The notes beneath the pieces were generated by a model that worked only from the letters and a program-made list of their open reading frames with translations, made no database searches and was not told the origin of the DNA. The translations under genes were made by a program, and so were the position numbers. Below, piece after piece: positions 9,601 through 18,072 of a stretch of DNA of 64,000 nucleotides. The first letter of the stretch is position 1. Each line of letters begins with the position of its first letter. This stretch comes from Pontibacter mucosus (lineage in GTDB: Bacteria; Bacteroidota; Bacteroidia; Cytophagales; Hymenobacteraceae). Location: assembly GCF_003054055.1 (NCBI RefSeq), contig NZ_QBKI01000005.1, positions 186,001 through 250,000 of the forward strand, written 5' to 3'.

Positions 9601-9807
9601 ATATCTGGTAGCAATAGCCGTGCTGACTTCTGGGCTAAGCGCCAGAGCAAAGGAGGTCATTTGAAGCTGTTCATGTTCAGCAGAATAGCCTTGCGCCGGG
9701 CTTATTCCCGCACTCATTGTGGTTACAGAGAGAAGTATGGCACGCCATACTTGCCCCCTTTCCCTTACATAGCTACCATTCAGGAAATCTGTAAAGCAGT
9801 GTTTCAT
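6625..9807 (-). CDS. SusC/RagA-family TonB-dependent outer-membrane transporter (locus 1)
   Basis: A 1060-residue SusC. The N-terminus has an unusually long leader of about 70 residues with a hydrophobic segment near 22-40, then a carboxypeptidase-regulatory-like domain (GVPLPGVTVLVKGTSLGTST, about 80-100). The plug follows, with EEVVVTGYGTQRK and the SusC signature IESIEVLKDASSTAIYGARG (about 245-265). The rest is beta-barrel, ending in an aromatic residue (LGLNVKF). It pairs with the SusD gene 10 bases downstream. The leader is long enough that a later internal start is conceivable. Upstream is a gap of several hundred bases that should carry the promoter of the locus. Confidence 0.94.
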   Translation of the reverse strand: MKHCFTDFLNGSYVRERGQVWRAILLSVTTMSAGISPAQGYSAEHEQLQMTSFALALSPEVSTAIATRYEFQITGTVRDDKGVPLPGVTVLVKGTSLGTSTNADGSFTLSLPDEQNNGTLVFSFIGFATQEIPISGQRVIDVTMATDAKALEEVVVTGYGTQRKSDVTGSVGVVSSEELLKAPVTNALQGLQGKIAGVNVKLNSGSPTSSPRVVIRGVGTINSSSSPLYVVDGVVMEDIQFLNPNDIESIEVLKDASSTAIYGARGANGVILVTTRRGAATEGVVVGYDGFVSVGKMRKKMDLLNAEEWLQVVETGMANTPKYRPGVTPTFTKSDPRLFDASGNPLYDTDWQEEATRTAISHNHQLSLQTRGNMSSFGAFLNYAKMEGIMLNSWLERVNGKVAYDATPKKWLSVGVNLLVNYTRENEAEEGGGHQMPRRTMIEMPPIFPVKFPDGTWSNSSLISDAYNLEGMANPVHVLQTQDRLRDRTQYFGNTYLTFHLLPGLDLRTQFGFDKHNRSFKEYYPTDLLNISSPLGRAFIGDYYMNYWQEETFLSYNKELGDHRINSVLGLSWQERSYEYNTAEARGFADDFFRYHNMGAASQPGAPQSGYEKWSMNSYFLRGGYAYKDKYLLTLTGRVDGSSRFGRNNKYGFFPSLGVGWVVSNESFLQNATLLDHLKLRSSYGVTGNTEIPTYQSLATVSSGTVLIGGERQTASFPSRMPNPDLKWERTKQFDVGFDARLFNNRVGLEFDYYYKLTTDLLLDRPIPHSTGFSSVRDNIGSVSNRGIEVMLTTTNIDNSAFRWESTLNFNYNKNRIEKLGENDEDIEMGPWWVSGSQTILRVGEPVSSFWGYERLGTWGTDEADEAAKVGAVPGEAKRAREKSILGKGLPDWTGSFINNFQYKNLDLSVDLQFVYGVDILQQFYHSTEDRSGIANGLRTILTEGWTPERQNTMVQEIRNQAYAGQNSEVDSRWVANGSYLRGNLISLGYNFDNTFLPALNLKALRVYASVQNAFVIHADEFQGYDPEATSWGGDQWGQNIFFFQYPRPRTYTLGLNVKF

Positions 9808-10474
9808 AGGAATATATTTGTTATAAGATGATTTCGATAATTTGCTAAATCGTTTTATTAAAACGGGTTAGCAAGTGCGCTTTTGGCTTTTACCAACACT
9901 TCCCTCCCTTGTACCGGAGCGAAGAATTCACAACATCTATATCTTATTCCCCTACAAATGCAAAACCACCGTGCAGGGAACTGGTAAGTCAGAACAGGAA
10001 CTCGCTATGTAAACGTCTGTTTATAAGGATTCTGGAACTATCCTTTTTAAAAGGTGGCTACTATTGGCTTAAATTAATTATTCCACTACTGAAAGCAATG
10101 CTACTTGCCAAATAAATAAGTAAGCAATCACATTTATAAAGTAAACAATCTCTCCAAAGGTTTTACTTTGTACAATACAGGGAACTTTGCCGTGCCTGAG
10201 ATACTTGAAAAAAGCTAAGTATGTACAAACAGGCAGTTTTTTTATTTCTTTTAATTTCCTTAAAGATTCCTAATAACGGGTGCCAAGAAAAAAAGATTTA
10301 GAGTAGTATATATTAATACTTAGATTATAGCGGAAGAAACAATACTTTATCGCGGTTGCTTGTTGAAATACTCTGCATAGCTGCATCTGGTTGTGAGGAA
10401 GGTGCTCTTTGGATATCTCTACTTGACTTTTAATACCTGCAACTGGGAAAGTATGGAGAACTAATTGTTGAGTT
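9808..10474. other. gene-free gap upstream of SusC locus 1
   Basis: About 670 bases with no convincing coding region, AT-rich in parts. It must contain the promoter of the minus-strand SusC gene, but I could not find a good match to the Bacteroidota -7 element (TAnnTTTG) at a sensible distance. Confidence 0.5.
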
Positions 10475-10636
10475 ACAGGCGGCCGAAAATTCTTCGCTGT
10501 TGATCCGCAGACCCTGGAGGTCAACGTCCTCCGGGAAGGCCTTGATCTGTTGACGATGGATGCGCAAGGCATCTTATACTTCAGGCTCGGGGCCGACCTG
10601 TGGAGCTATACACCCGATGCAGCGCTGAGGGAATAA
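10475..10636 (+). pseudogene. relic: C-terminal end of a propeller protein
   Basis: This stretch reads in frame as the last 53 residues of the propeller protein encoded at 44202-46175 (from the GGRKFFAVDPQ region to WSYTPDAAL) and ends in the equivalent stop codon. Base identity to 46014-46175 is very high, with a few substitutions near the end. Nothing upstream of 10475 matches that gene and there is no start codon, so it is the tail of a duplicate whose body has been deleted. Confidence 0.85.
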
Positions 10637-10905
10637 CCAGCTGTGCCCTAATTTATTCCTTCGATAATTATTAGGTTTTCACTATGTCCGGTGCAAAATA
10701 AATGCTATTTTCTACCTCTCATTCCTTGTTTAAGCAAAGAGCACACTATGGTAAGTATAGCTGAAAGGCATCAGCAGATCATTGACAGACTGCAACAGGA
10801 AGGCAAGGTAAACGCAGCTGACCTATGCACGGACATGAACGTTTCCTCGGTCACTATCCGGAAAGACCTTAAGCTTCTGGAGGACAAAGGGTTGCTTTTC
10901 AGGAT
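10475..10905 (+). repeat. decayed segmental duplication of 46014-46445
   Basis: About 430 bases are near-identical to 46014-46445, covering the end of a propeller gene, the intercistronic spacer and the first third of a DeoR-family regulator. Similarity starts sharply at 10475 and fades around 10905. There is about one indel in the spacer. The two copies are 35.5 kb apart and direct. No transposase or terminal repeat is visible, so homologous or illegitimate recombination is more likely than transposition. Confidence 0.88.
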
Positions 10906-10924
10906 GGGGCAAAGCTTAGAATAA
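10748..10924 (+). pseudogene. truncated DeoR-family regulator (HTH only)
   Basis: A 58-codon reading frame starting MVSIAERHQQIIDRLQQEGK, matching the helix-turn-helix of the intact 254-residue DeoR regulator at 46288-47052. Homology stops just after GLLFR, where the intact protein continues with the THGGA hinge; here six unrelated residues and a stop follow. The effector-binding domain is absent. If translated it would be a bare DNA-binding domain, which could still occupy DeoR operators, but decay after partial duplication is the simplest view. Confidence 0.82.
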
Positions 10925-11142
10925 AAGTTGTATTAGTAAGGACATAGGCCTTGAGTTGTGCCATACATAAGGGTAGAACCACTGCGGAAAAACATGCTTA
11001 TCCATGGAATGGGACATAATCATTAGCAAGTGGCGTCGGCTACTTTATGGGCTGTTATTTTGTCTTAAATGAGGTCAGGCATATTTATGGACAGCTAATG
11101 CACAGCTCCTTATTAAGCTTCTGTTATGTAAAGTATGCCATG

Positions 11143-12591
11143 TTATTGAACCAACTCGACCTTTAGCTTGCTCTTTCTTCGGTGTAACTTCAGCATAGTT
11201 ATGATAAGCAGAAAGCAGGAAACACTGATGCCAGTTGCATAAGCTATACTTTTCGGAAGATTAAACCCTTCAGGAGCCAGCAGAATGTAGGAAGTGACGA
11301 CTGCACTCATAAAAATTGCCGGCAACAGGCTTATCCAGAACTGCTTCCCCTCCTTTATCAGATATACCGTCACAACCCATAACACAATCGTAGCCAGGGT
11401 TTGGTTTGTCCAGGCGAAGTAACGCCAAATGATACCAAAGTCTAACAGGGTAAGCCCATATCCTAAAGCAAACAAAGGCAGGCTGATCAGGATCCTGTTC
11501 ATAAGCTGCTTCTGTTTTGATTTTGTAAGGTCTGCTATGATTAGACGCGCGCTGCGAAAGGCTGTATCACCAGAGGTTATAGGCGCTGCAACAACTCCCA
11601 ACAAGGCAAGCACGCCCCCCACCTGACCTAACAGGGAGTTTGAAATATCGCTAACGATAAAGGCGGCATTTCCTTTCTGTTGTACCATCACCTCGTTTAG
11701 CCCCCCAACTCCTCCGTAAAAACTCATACTGATGGCTGCCCAGATCAGCGCTACAATGCCCTCGGTCACCATTGTGCCGTAAAAAATGCTTCGTCCCTGC
11801 TTCTCGTTGGTCATGCAGCGCGCCATCATGGGCGACTGTGAGGCGTGAAACCCAGATATAGCTCCGCAGGCTATGGTAATGAAGAGCATGGGAAACAGTG
11901 GAAACTTTTCTGGCGTATGGTGCTGGTTTGTCAGAGAGGACCAGGTAATCTCAGGGATCTGGATGCCATTTGTTAGCATCATAACAGCAATCCCTCCTAC
12001 CATAAACAGCAAGGCGATGCCGAATAAAGGGTAAATCTTGGCAATCACTTTATCAATTGGCAGCACGGTAGAGATAAGGTAGTAGGTGAAGATCACCCAC
12101 ACCCACATGCGCACATCCCCTACCTCCCCTAGCACATCGTCTAGTATCTTGGCAGGTCCCGTAATGAACACTGCACCCACCATAATCATCAGGGCAATCG
12201 TAAACACCTGCATGAAACGCTTCATGCCTGTACCTAGGTAGTAGCCGGTTACCTCAGTGATGCTCTCTCCCTTGTGCCTGAGCGAAAGCATCCCGGACAA
12301 ATAATCGTGCACTCCCCCGGCAAATATTGTCCCGAGCACAATCCACAGGAAGGCAGCTGGCCCCCACATTGCGCCAGCCACGGCGCCAAAAATGGGGCCC
12401 AGCCCCGCAATGTTCAGAAACTGGATCAAAAAAATCTTCCACCATGGCAGCGGCACATAATCTACATCATCCCGCATCGTGAGTGCAGGTGTCGCCCTGT
12501 TTGCGTCAGCCCCAAACGCACGTACAACTACTTTAGAATACAAGAAATAGCCCAGAACCAATGCCAGCACGGAGATGAGGAATGAAACCAT
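11143..12591 (-). CDS. cstA: CstA-family carbon-starvation transporter
   Basis: A 482-residue polytopic membrane protein of the carbon starvation protein A family. Characteristic stretches are NIAGLGPIFGAVAGAMWGP (about 60-78), GGVHDYLSGMLSLRHKGESI, and GFHASQSPMMARCM in the middle. About twelve membrane segments can be drawn. Relatives import peptides or pyruvate when better carbon is scarce. At 482 residues it is much shorter than the enterobacterial form and matches the short Bacteroidota type. It is divergent from the ROK regulator at 12988 with 396 bases between the two starts, so control by that regulator is plausible. The ATG sits in an AAGTATGG context. Confidence 0.82.
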   Translation of the reverse strand: MVSFLISVLALVLGYFLYSKVVVRAFGADANRATPALTMRDDVDYVPLPWWKIFLIQFLNIAGLGPIFGAVAGAMWGPAAFLWIVLGTIFAGGVHDYLSGMLSLRHKGESITEVTGYYLGTGMKRFMQVFTIALMIMVGAVFITGPAKILDDVLGEVGDVRMWVWVIFTYYLISTVLPIDKVIAKIYPLFGIALLFMVGGIAVMMLTNGIQIPEITWSSLTNQHHTPEKFPLFPMLFITIACGAISGFHASQSPMMARCMTNEKQGRSIFYGTMVTEGIVALIWAAISMSFYGGVGGLNEVMVQQKGNAAFIVSDISNSLLGQVGGVLALLGVVAAPITSGDTAFRSARLIIADLTKSKQKQLMNRILISLPLFALGYGLTLLDFGIIWRYFAWTNQTLATIVLWVVTVYLIKEGKQFWISLLPAIFMSAVVTSYILLAPEGFNLPKSIAYATGISVSCFLLIITMLKLHRRKSKLKVELVQ

Positions 12592-12987
12592 ACTTATACT
12601 TTTACCCGCTAAGTTTTATATTTAAAATGCTTCTGTACTTAGTTTCTTCTAAGAGAAGGGCCAACTCCTCCTTCCCACTTTTCCCGAACTTAACTTCCAC
12701 ATTGGCTTCCACAGGTTTCCTTACCCTCATCCTACCACTTATGTAAAATGTTTCTTGACCAGGAGAAGCAGGTGGTAGACATAAGGCAATCGTCTATCTG
12801 CTTATGATAGGCTGGAAAAAAAATTTAAAAAAATCACATAATAGCTTACTAAACTTAATAAAAAATCGACTTAATATCATTATATTTAAGTAATAAATTT
12901 AAAAACCTCAATAATATCTCCCTAGCTTAAAACAGTCGACAGCACGCTGCTTCCGGCTATTGCCTTATGTAAACCCATATAAGCTAC
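12592..12987. promoter_or_regulatory. divergent cstA/ROK promoter gap with possible operator
   Basis: No gene. Both promoters must lie here. An AT-rich core (about 12820-12910) contains ACTTAATA twice, at 12853 and 12869 (16 bases apart), and an inverted partner ATATTTAAGT at 12882-12891. The last two form an imperfect palindrome that could be the operator of the ROK protein; this is inference. Confidence 0.35.
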
Positions 12988-14223
12988 ATGAACATATTGG
13001 AAAACTCCTTATTAGAGGAATTTGGGAAAGAAAATATAACTGGCGTTGCCTATAAGAACGTCAATCAAAAGAGGAGTATCGTTTCTTATTTTGCCAATGC
13101 AGGCAATGCTACTATTGCAGAGCTGTGCAAAGAATTTACCTTAAGCGCACCTAAGGTAACGAGCCTCATCAACGACCTTATCAACGATGGACTGGTACGT
13201 GACTATGGAAAGGTGAGCTCCACGGGTGGCAGAAAACCGAACTTGTATGGCCTTGCCCCTGATGCAGGCTTCTTTCTGGGGATTGATGTGAAGAATAATT
13301 CCGTAAACATCGGTTTAACCGATCTTCAGAAGAACCTTGTCAAAATAGAGGAACATGTGCCTTACCTGCTCAATAACAGCGAGGAATCCCTGGCTGAGCT
13401 ATGCAATATCATCAAAGGATTTATAGCCGGCCTCTCTATTCCCAAGTCCAAAATCTGGAGTATGGGAATTAACTTATCCGGCAGGATTAATTATGCAACG
13501 GGCCATAGCTACAGCTTCTTTCATTTCCAGGAAGATCCTCTGAGTAAAATTCTGGAGGAGGAAATCGGTATAAAAGTATACTTAGAGAACGACTCCAGGG
13601 CTATGGCTTATGGAGAGTACAGCAACGGCTCAGTGGATAATTATAAGCATGTGTTGTTTCTGAACCTGGACCACGGGCTTGGCTCAGGCATCATCATGAA
13701 CGGACAGCTTTATTACGGCAAATCAGGTTACTCGGGTGAGTTTGGCCATATGCCTGTTTTTGACAACGAAATCCTTTGCCACTGTGGCAAGAAGGGTTGT
13801 CTGGAGACGGAGGCGTCGGGTTGGGCGCTGGTCAGGATGTTCAAGGAAAAGGTAGCAGAGGGATCTTCTACGTTAGTTATGCGCAACAAACATAACCTGG
13901 ACGATGTGAGCCTGGAGAGCATTATTGATGCCGCTAACAACGACGATGTGCTGGCAATCGAGCTTATCGCCCAGATTGGAGAGAAGATAGGTAAAACCTT
14001 AGCAGGGCTTATCAATATATTTAACCCTGAACTGGTTGTCTTGGGCGGGGGCATGGCCGCTACCGGGGAATATATCAGACTGCCTATCAAAAGTGCTGTA
14101 AACCGCTATTCTCTGAGCCTGGTGAATAATGATACTACTTTTCAAATTTCAAGCTTAGGGAACAGGTCAGGCGTTATAGGTGCCTGCCTGCTAGCCCGTA
14201 ACCGGCAGCTTGATCTGGGATGA
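12988..14223 (+). CDS. ROK-family transcriptional regulator (NagC/XylR type)
   Basis: A 411-residue repressor. A winged helix-turn-helix (about residues 27-88, with NATIAELCKEFTLSAPKVTS) precedes a ROK sugar-kinase-like domain. The ROK zinc site is present as GEFGHM (His254) followed by CHCGKKGC (Cys264, Cys266, Cys271) and LE. The ENDSRAMAYGE stretch keeps the Asp of the sugar-binding site. Such proteins bind a sugar or sugar phosphate and release DNA. It is transcribed away from the CstA-type transporter and is the only ROK regulator in the window, so it may control cstA and perhaps the neighbouring Sus loci. Confidence 0.9.
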   Translation: MNILENSLLEEFGKENITGVAYKNVNQKRSIVSYFANAGNATIAELCKEFTLSAPKVTSLINDLINDGLVRDYGKVSSTGGRKPNLYGLAPDAGFFLGIDVKNNSVNIGLTDLQKNLVKIEEHVPYLLNNSEESLAELCNIIKGFIAGLSIPKSKIWSMGINLSGRINYATGHSYSFFHFQEDPLSKILEEEIGIKVYLENDSRAMAYGEYSNGSVDNYKHVLFLNLDHGLGSGIIMNGQLYYGKSGYSGEFGHMPVFDNEILCHCGKKGCLETEASGWALVRMFKEKVAEGSSTLVMRNKHNLDDVSLESIIDAANNDDVLAIELIAQIGEKIGKTLAGLINIFNPELVVLGGGMAATGEYIRLPIKSAVNRYSLSLVNNDTTFQISSLGNRSGVIGACLLARNRQLDLG

Positions 14224-14252
14224 GCCGATTAAATGCTCTGGCGGTTTTTACT

Positions 14253-14294
14253 AAAAAAGCCTGTACCCCGACGTCAAGGGATACAGGCTTTTTT
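14253..14294. terminator. bidirectional intrinsic terminator between convergent genes
   Basis: AAAAAAGCCTGTA on the left pairs with TACAGGCTTTTTT on the right, followed inside by CCC/GGG with one mismatch and a short loop. A- and T-tracts on both sides let it serve the ROK gene (ending 14223, plus strand) and the propeller gene (ending 14345, minus strand). Confidence 0.9.
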
Positions 14295-14344
14295 ATACAG
14301 GTACAAAACCGGGTTACCGCCCCTCCATGCACGTTGCCGTACTC

Positions 14345-16390
14345 TTAAGGCTCATAGCTCCATAGGTGTGTTCCTCTTCTAAAGTAGAGCTTGTTGTCTT
14401 TTCCCAACGTGAGCAAGGAGGCGTCCTTTTCCAACTTTTGAAATTCCATCGTCTCCGGATTTACCACAAACAGTTCGTCGTTGGCCGTACCGTACACCAT
14501 GCCGTTCGGGTGCATCACCAGGAAAGCATCCCGCCACACAAAATTATTGGCCCTCTCCTCGCTAATGAAGTATAACTCCTGCATGGTTAGCACCTTCTTT
14601 TCTTCGATGCTGTAGGTAAACAGAGTGCCTCCCGCCACACCCCAAAGCTTACCGTCCGGGGCAACCTTGAGGCAGGTAACCGCCTTGGCACCCGGTACAG
14701 GCACTGTCTCAAACACTTTCTTGCTAGTCGTAGCGTCCCACACAAATAGTTTTCCTTCCTGCTCCGTCGGGTGTGCCCCAATGCCTCCCCAAACCGAGGT
14801 GCCACCGAAAACCATGTTCTTCTGATGGCAAAGCGCTACGATCGACTGGTTCTCCATCACCGCTTTGTGATCTACAAGTTTATCCGTTTGGGGTTCGTAC
14901 TCCAGCAGAGAGCCTCCTAACAGGCCATATTCCGGTACCATGCCAAAGAAAATGGTCCCCTTCTTATCAGCGCTTGCAATAGCGAAAGGTCGGCTCTGCC
15001 CTTGTACCTGCTGGATCAGCCGGGGATTCTGTTGCGCCATGTCCCATGGCTTTCGCGTGTCATACACATAAAGCCGCCCATGCGGATATACCCCAAAGTA
15101 AATCCGGGAACCTTGAACAGCCATGCCTTCTGTCTGGTGCAAGCCCTTTAGCGTTATGGTTTTACCCGTAGCCGGATCAAACACCCCGTGGCCTCCGGCC
15201 ACGTAGCCGGCGGTCCAGATACGTCCATCCGGTCCGCTCATAACAGATTGGATTGGAATCGGCAGCTCCGGCACATCGAGCTTTGCCACCGTAGATTTTC
15301 CCGTGGCAGGGTTATACTTGACAACTTCCTTGCCCGAGGTGATCATGGACAGTCCCTCGCCCTTTGACCAGTTCATGGTAATGGCACCGGACGTGGCCAT
15401 CACTTCTTTTGCCTGCTCTGCCGGTTTAGTCAGGTCAAGGGTGTGCAGCTTGCCATTTGAAGTATAATACACCAGCTTTTTATCCGGTGAAAGCGAGGCA
15501 GAGCGTACATCCAGGTTACCCAACACCTGCTCTACCTTTTTGGTGTTCAGATTGATGACCAAGCTCTTGTTCTCGCCTCCCCTGGTGATCAGGGCCAACA
15601 GCCTATCACCCCCTTTCACACCGGGCAGCAGGCTCATATTGTACACAAACTCATGGTCCTTGAACTCCTGAGGCAGAAACTCGGTCTTTTCGCCTGTTCT
15701 GGGATCCAACTCGACCAGATGGGCATGCGACCCTACTCCGGCATAGATTTTACCTGTTTTCTCATGGTATACCAGGCTCCGCACATACTTTTCGCCCTCT
15801 ACCAATGGCCCCTTTCCCACATCGCTGAAGCCATCTTTGGGATGGTAGCGGAACACCCTGCACCCTGGATAGGTTGCCCCGAAAATCTCTCCGTCTTTGC
15901 CGGCAGCTAAATCCCACAGGTAGGTCTCGCCCGACAAAGTATAGCCCAGGTTTTCAATCTGCTGGGTGCCAGGGCGGTGCTTGAACAAGTAGCCGCTGGC
16001 GCTGGGCACATACAACCAGCCGTCCGAAGAAACAGCCAGGTCCCAAACACCATCGGTTTTTTTGAGTGGCAGGTCTACCACCAACTTGTTGGTCTGCACG
16101 TCATAGCCCAGCAAATGCGCCGGCTCCCCGCGCACTACAGTATAGGCCATTTCACGCCCCTGGTCGTCTTTGGCAAACACACTTCCCTGAATGGCGGCGG
16201 CTCCTACCTGAGGGCCCAGATCTGTGAACTTACCGGCACCAGGAGTGGCTCTGGCTACTGCATCTTTGGGCAAGGCGCTCTTCCCCTCCCGAGGCACTGC
16301 GGCTGTTTGGGCTGTTTGCTTTGTCTGCCCCCAACCTGGGAAGCTACAGAGCAGAAGTCCTAGGCAGTATAAGAGTATATGTTTCTTCAT
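14345..16390 (-). CDS. secreted beta-propeller protein, paralogue 1
   Basis: A 681-residue exported protein of unknown function. I start it at 16390 (MKKHILLYCLGLLLC) because this gives a proper signal peptide; the longer frame upstream lacks one. After a 30-residue linker, repeated blades of about 45 residues each carry turns such as DGxLYV and KDGEIFG, enough for two beta-propellers. Shared with its paralogues at 23716 and 44202 are the blocks GPQVGAAAIQGSVF, ATYPGCRVFRYHP (172-184), PIQSVMSGPDGRIWTAGY, GGTSVWGGIG and TVPVPGAKAVT. It lies 186 bases after SusD of the same strand, beyond a stem-loop. It may bind or modify the imported glycan at the cell surface, but no catalytic residues are evident. 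Confidence 0.75.
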   Translation of the reverse strand: MKKHILLYCLGLLLCSFPGWGQTKQTAQTAAVPREGKSALPKDAVARATPGAGKFTDLGPQVGAAAIQGSVFAKDDQGREMAYTVVRGEPAHLLGYDVQTNKLVVDLPLKKTDGVWDLAVSSDGWLYVPSASGYLFKHRPGTQQIENLGYTLSGETYLWDLAAGKDGEIFGATYPGCRVFRYHPKDGFSDVGKGPLVEGEKYVRSLVYHEKTGKIYAGVGSHAHLVELDPRTGEKTEFLPQEFKDHEFVYNMSLLPGVKGGDRLLALITRGGENKSLVINLNTKKVEQVLGNLDVRSASLSPDKKLVYYTSNGKLHTLDLTKPAEQAKEVMATSGAITMNWSKGEGLSMITSGKEVVKYNPATGKSTVAKLDVPELPIPIQSVMSGPDGRIWTAGYVAGGHGVFDPATGKTITLKGLHQTEGMAVQGSRIYFGVYPHGRLYVYDTRKPWDMAQQNPRLIQQVQGQSRPFAIASADKKGTIFFGMVPEYGLLGGSLLEYEPQTDKLVDHKAVMENQSIVALCHQKNMVFGGTSVWGGIGAHPTEQEGKLFVWDATTSKKVFETVPVPGAKAVTCLKVAPDGKLWGVAGGTLFTYSIEEKKVLTMQELYFISEERANNFVWRDAFLVMHPNGMVYGTANDELFVVNPETMEFQKLEKDASLLTLGKDNKLYFRRGTHLWSYEP

Positions 16391-16495
16391 ACTTATAGTC
16401 TTATGTTTGATGTTATACTTCCCCAGGCTGTAAGCGCAACCATTGACGTATGTCCATACTTCAGGCAAGCCGGGCAGGTACTGTCTTAAAAGAAG

Positions 16496-16545
16496 TTCCT
16501 GCCCTGGAAGTAGTAGCCCTGCAGACCACACCACCAGGGCAGGAA
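16496..16545 (-). terminator. stem-loop after susD-like gene 2
   Basis: A perfect 12-bp stem (TTCCTGCCCTGG / CCAGGGCAGGAA) with a 26-base loop, about 30 bases beyond the SusD stop. On the minus strand it is followed by CTTCTTTT, so partial intrinsic termination is possible before the propeller gene. Confidence 0.65.
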
Positions 16546-16576
16546 TCCTTCATCAATAAAGCTTTATGTCACTCAA

Positions 16577-18055
16577 TTAGTACCCTGGGTTCTGCGTCAA
16601 AACGCCCGGTGCTGACTGATCGATCTGGCGCTGTGGAATGGGGAAGTACTTTAAGTGCTCTTTCGGGGTCAGGCTTACGACCAGAGCCGTTTGCGTATTG
16701 TTGTTAAACCCTCTCTCTTCTCGGGTAAGGCTCATGTACCTGCCGGTGCGCACCAAATCGAACCAGCGCTCATTCTCAACGGCAAACTCCAGCTGGCGCT
16801 CGAGCAAGAGTTTATCATAGAAGGCCTCTTTGCTCGAAATATCCGCCAACGTATAGTTGTTGGCCGCGCTTCCAAACGCCCGTTCCCGCACCTTGTTCAG
16901 TTGAGCCAGCGCCTGATCTGGCTGCCCCAGTTCGTACAGCGTTTCAGCGTAGAGCAATACCACATCCGCAAAACGAATCACCGGCAAGTCCAGTCCGGAA
17001 GAACCGTACGTATGGGTTACCGCATACTTGTTTATATAAGGATACCAGATGGGCGGGTTGTTCGGGGTAGAAGGAGGAGTCCAGAACTCTTTTATGGTAG
17101 CCGCCTTTCGGGTATCTCCCTCCTGGTATTGCTTGTGCAGGCTCCAGGAAGGCAGGGCCATCTCGTTGCCGCGAGACACGATCCCAATGGCGCCGCTGTT
17201 CGGAATAAAGGCCGTAGACAACGTATGGCCGTTCGTACCATCCACATACCTGATGCTGAAGATCGTCTCCCGGTTATCCTCGGTTTCCAGTTTCCAGAGC
17301 GAGGCAAAATCGTTCACCAGGCCATACCCGGGGTAGTCGTTCAGAAACTGCTCCAGGTACGTTTTCGCGTTATTCCAGTCTTTCTGGTACACGTATACTT
17401 TGGCCAGCAGCGCCACTGCCGCCGCTTTGCTGGCCCTGCCCTTGGCGATGTTGGCCTGCAGCGGCAGCTTCGTGATCGCCTCTTTCAGGTCCTCCTCAAT
17501 CAGGTCATAAATCTCGCTTTCCGAGGCTCTGCCGATTGTTCTCGATTCCTCAATTTTGGAGATGGTGGCCGTAACTTTTGGCACTCCCCCGAAGGCCCGC
17601 ACCAGGTCGAAGTAGAACAGGGCCCGCATGAACTTGGCTTCCCCTACCAGTTGGTCTTTCTGTCCGTTGGCGTAATTAAGTGGCTTGTCGATGTTACCCA
17701 GCACAGCATTGGCCCGGAAGATGCCGTTGTAGGAACTTTCCCAATAGTTGGCCACCTGCGGGTTATCGGGCGTAAAGGCCAGCAGGTCCGCTTCGTTTGC
17801 CCCGGCCACCGCCGTGTTGTTAGACATGTACAGGTTGTCGCTGGGCATTTCCAGGATCAGGTAATCGTTGGGCTTGCGGACCTGCAGACGGTTGTACACA
17901 CCCAGCATGGCCAGGTCCAGGTCCTTGGCATTGTTAAAGGCGTTCACCTCCGTCAGGGCCGAAGGGGGTGTCATTTCCAGCAACTCGTCGTGGCAACTGC
18001 TCAGGGCAAGTGCCAGGCACAGGGCGGCTACAGAAGTATAAATTGTTCTTTTCAT
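16577..18055 (-). CDS. SusD/RagB-family lipoprotein (locus 2)
   Basis: A 492-residue SusD. The leader ends in ALSSC with lipid Cys21, then HDELLEMTPPSALTEVNAF. The helical core has LVGEAKFMRALFYFDLVRAFGGVPKV (about residues 135-160), the usual SusD signature, and the C-terminus ends FPIPQRQIDQ...NPGY. It begins 17 bases after the SusC stop codon. A long open frame on the opposite strand covers nearly the whole gene, but its composition shows it to be a mirror of this one. Confidence 0.94.
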   Translation of the reverse strand: MKRTIYTSVAALCLALALSSCHDELLEMTPPSALTEVNAFNNAKDLDLAMLGVYNRLQVRKPNDYLILEMPSDNLYMSNNTAVAGANEADLLAFTPDNPQVANYWESSYNGIFRANAVLGNIDKPLNYANGQKDQLVGEAKFMRALFYFDLVRAFGGVPKVTATISKIEESRTIGRASESEIYDLIEEDLKEAITKLPLQANIAKGRASKAAAVALLAKVYVYQKDWNNAKTYLEQFLNDYPGYGLVNDFASLWKLETEDNRETIFSIRYVDGTNGHTLSTAFIPNSGAIGIVSRGNEMALPSWSLHKQYQEGDTRKAATIKEFWTPPSTPNNPPIWYPYINKYAVTHTYGSSGLDLPVIRFADVVLLYAETLYELGQPDQALAQLNKVRERAFGSAANNYTLADISSKEAFYDKLLLERQLEFAVENERWFDLVRTGRYMSLTREERGFNNNTQTALVVSLTPKEHLKYFPIPQRQIDQSAPGVLTQNPGY

Positions 18056-18072
18056 TTCGCTTCAGGAAGAAA

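Noticed and set aside
9241..9831. 196-codon plus-strand frame opposite the SusC locus 1 start
   Set aside because: Antisense shadow of the SusC leader and plug; no family features.
9808..10474. Bacteroidota -7/-33 promoter for SusC locus 1
   Set aside because: I looked for TAnnTTTG with a TTG about 19-21 bases upstream and found no convincing match here or in the other large gaps.
10270..10572. 100-codon minus-strand frame across the relic duplication
   Set aside because: Its conserved part is the antisense of the propeller tail; the rest has no support.
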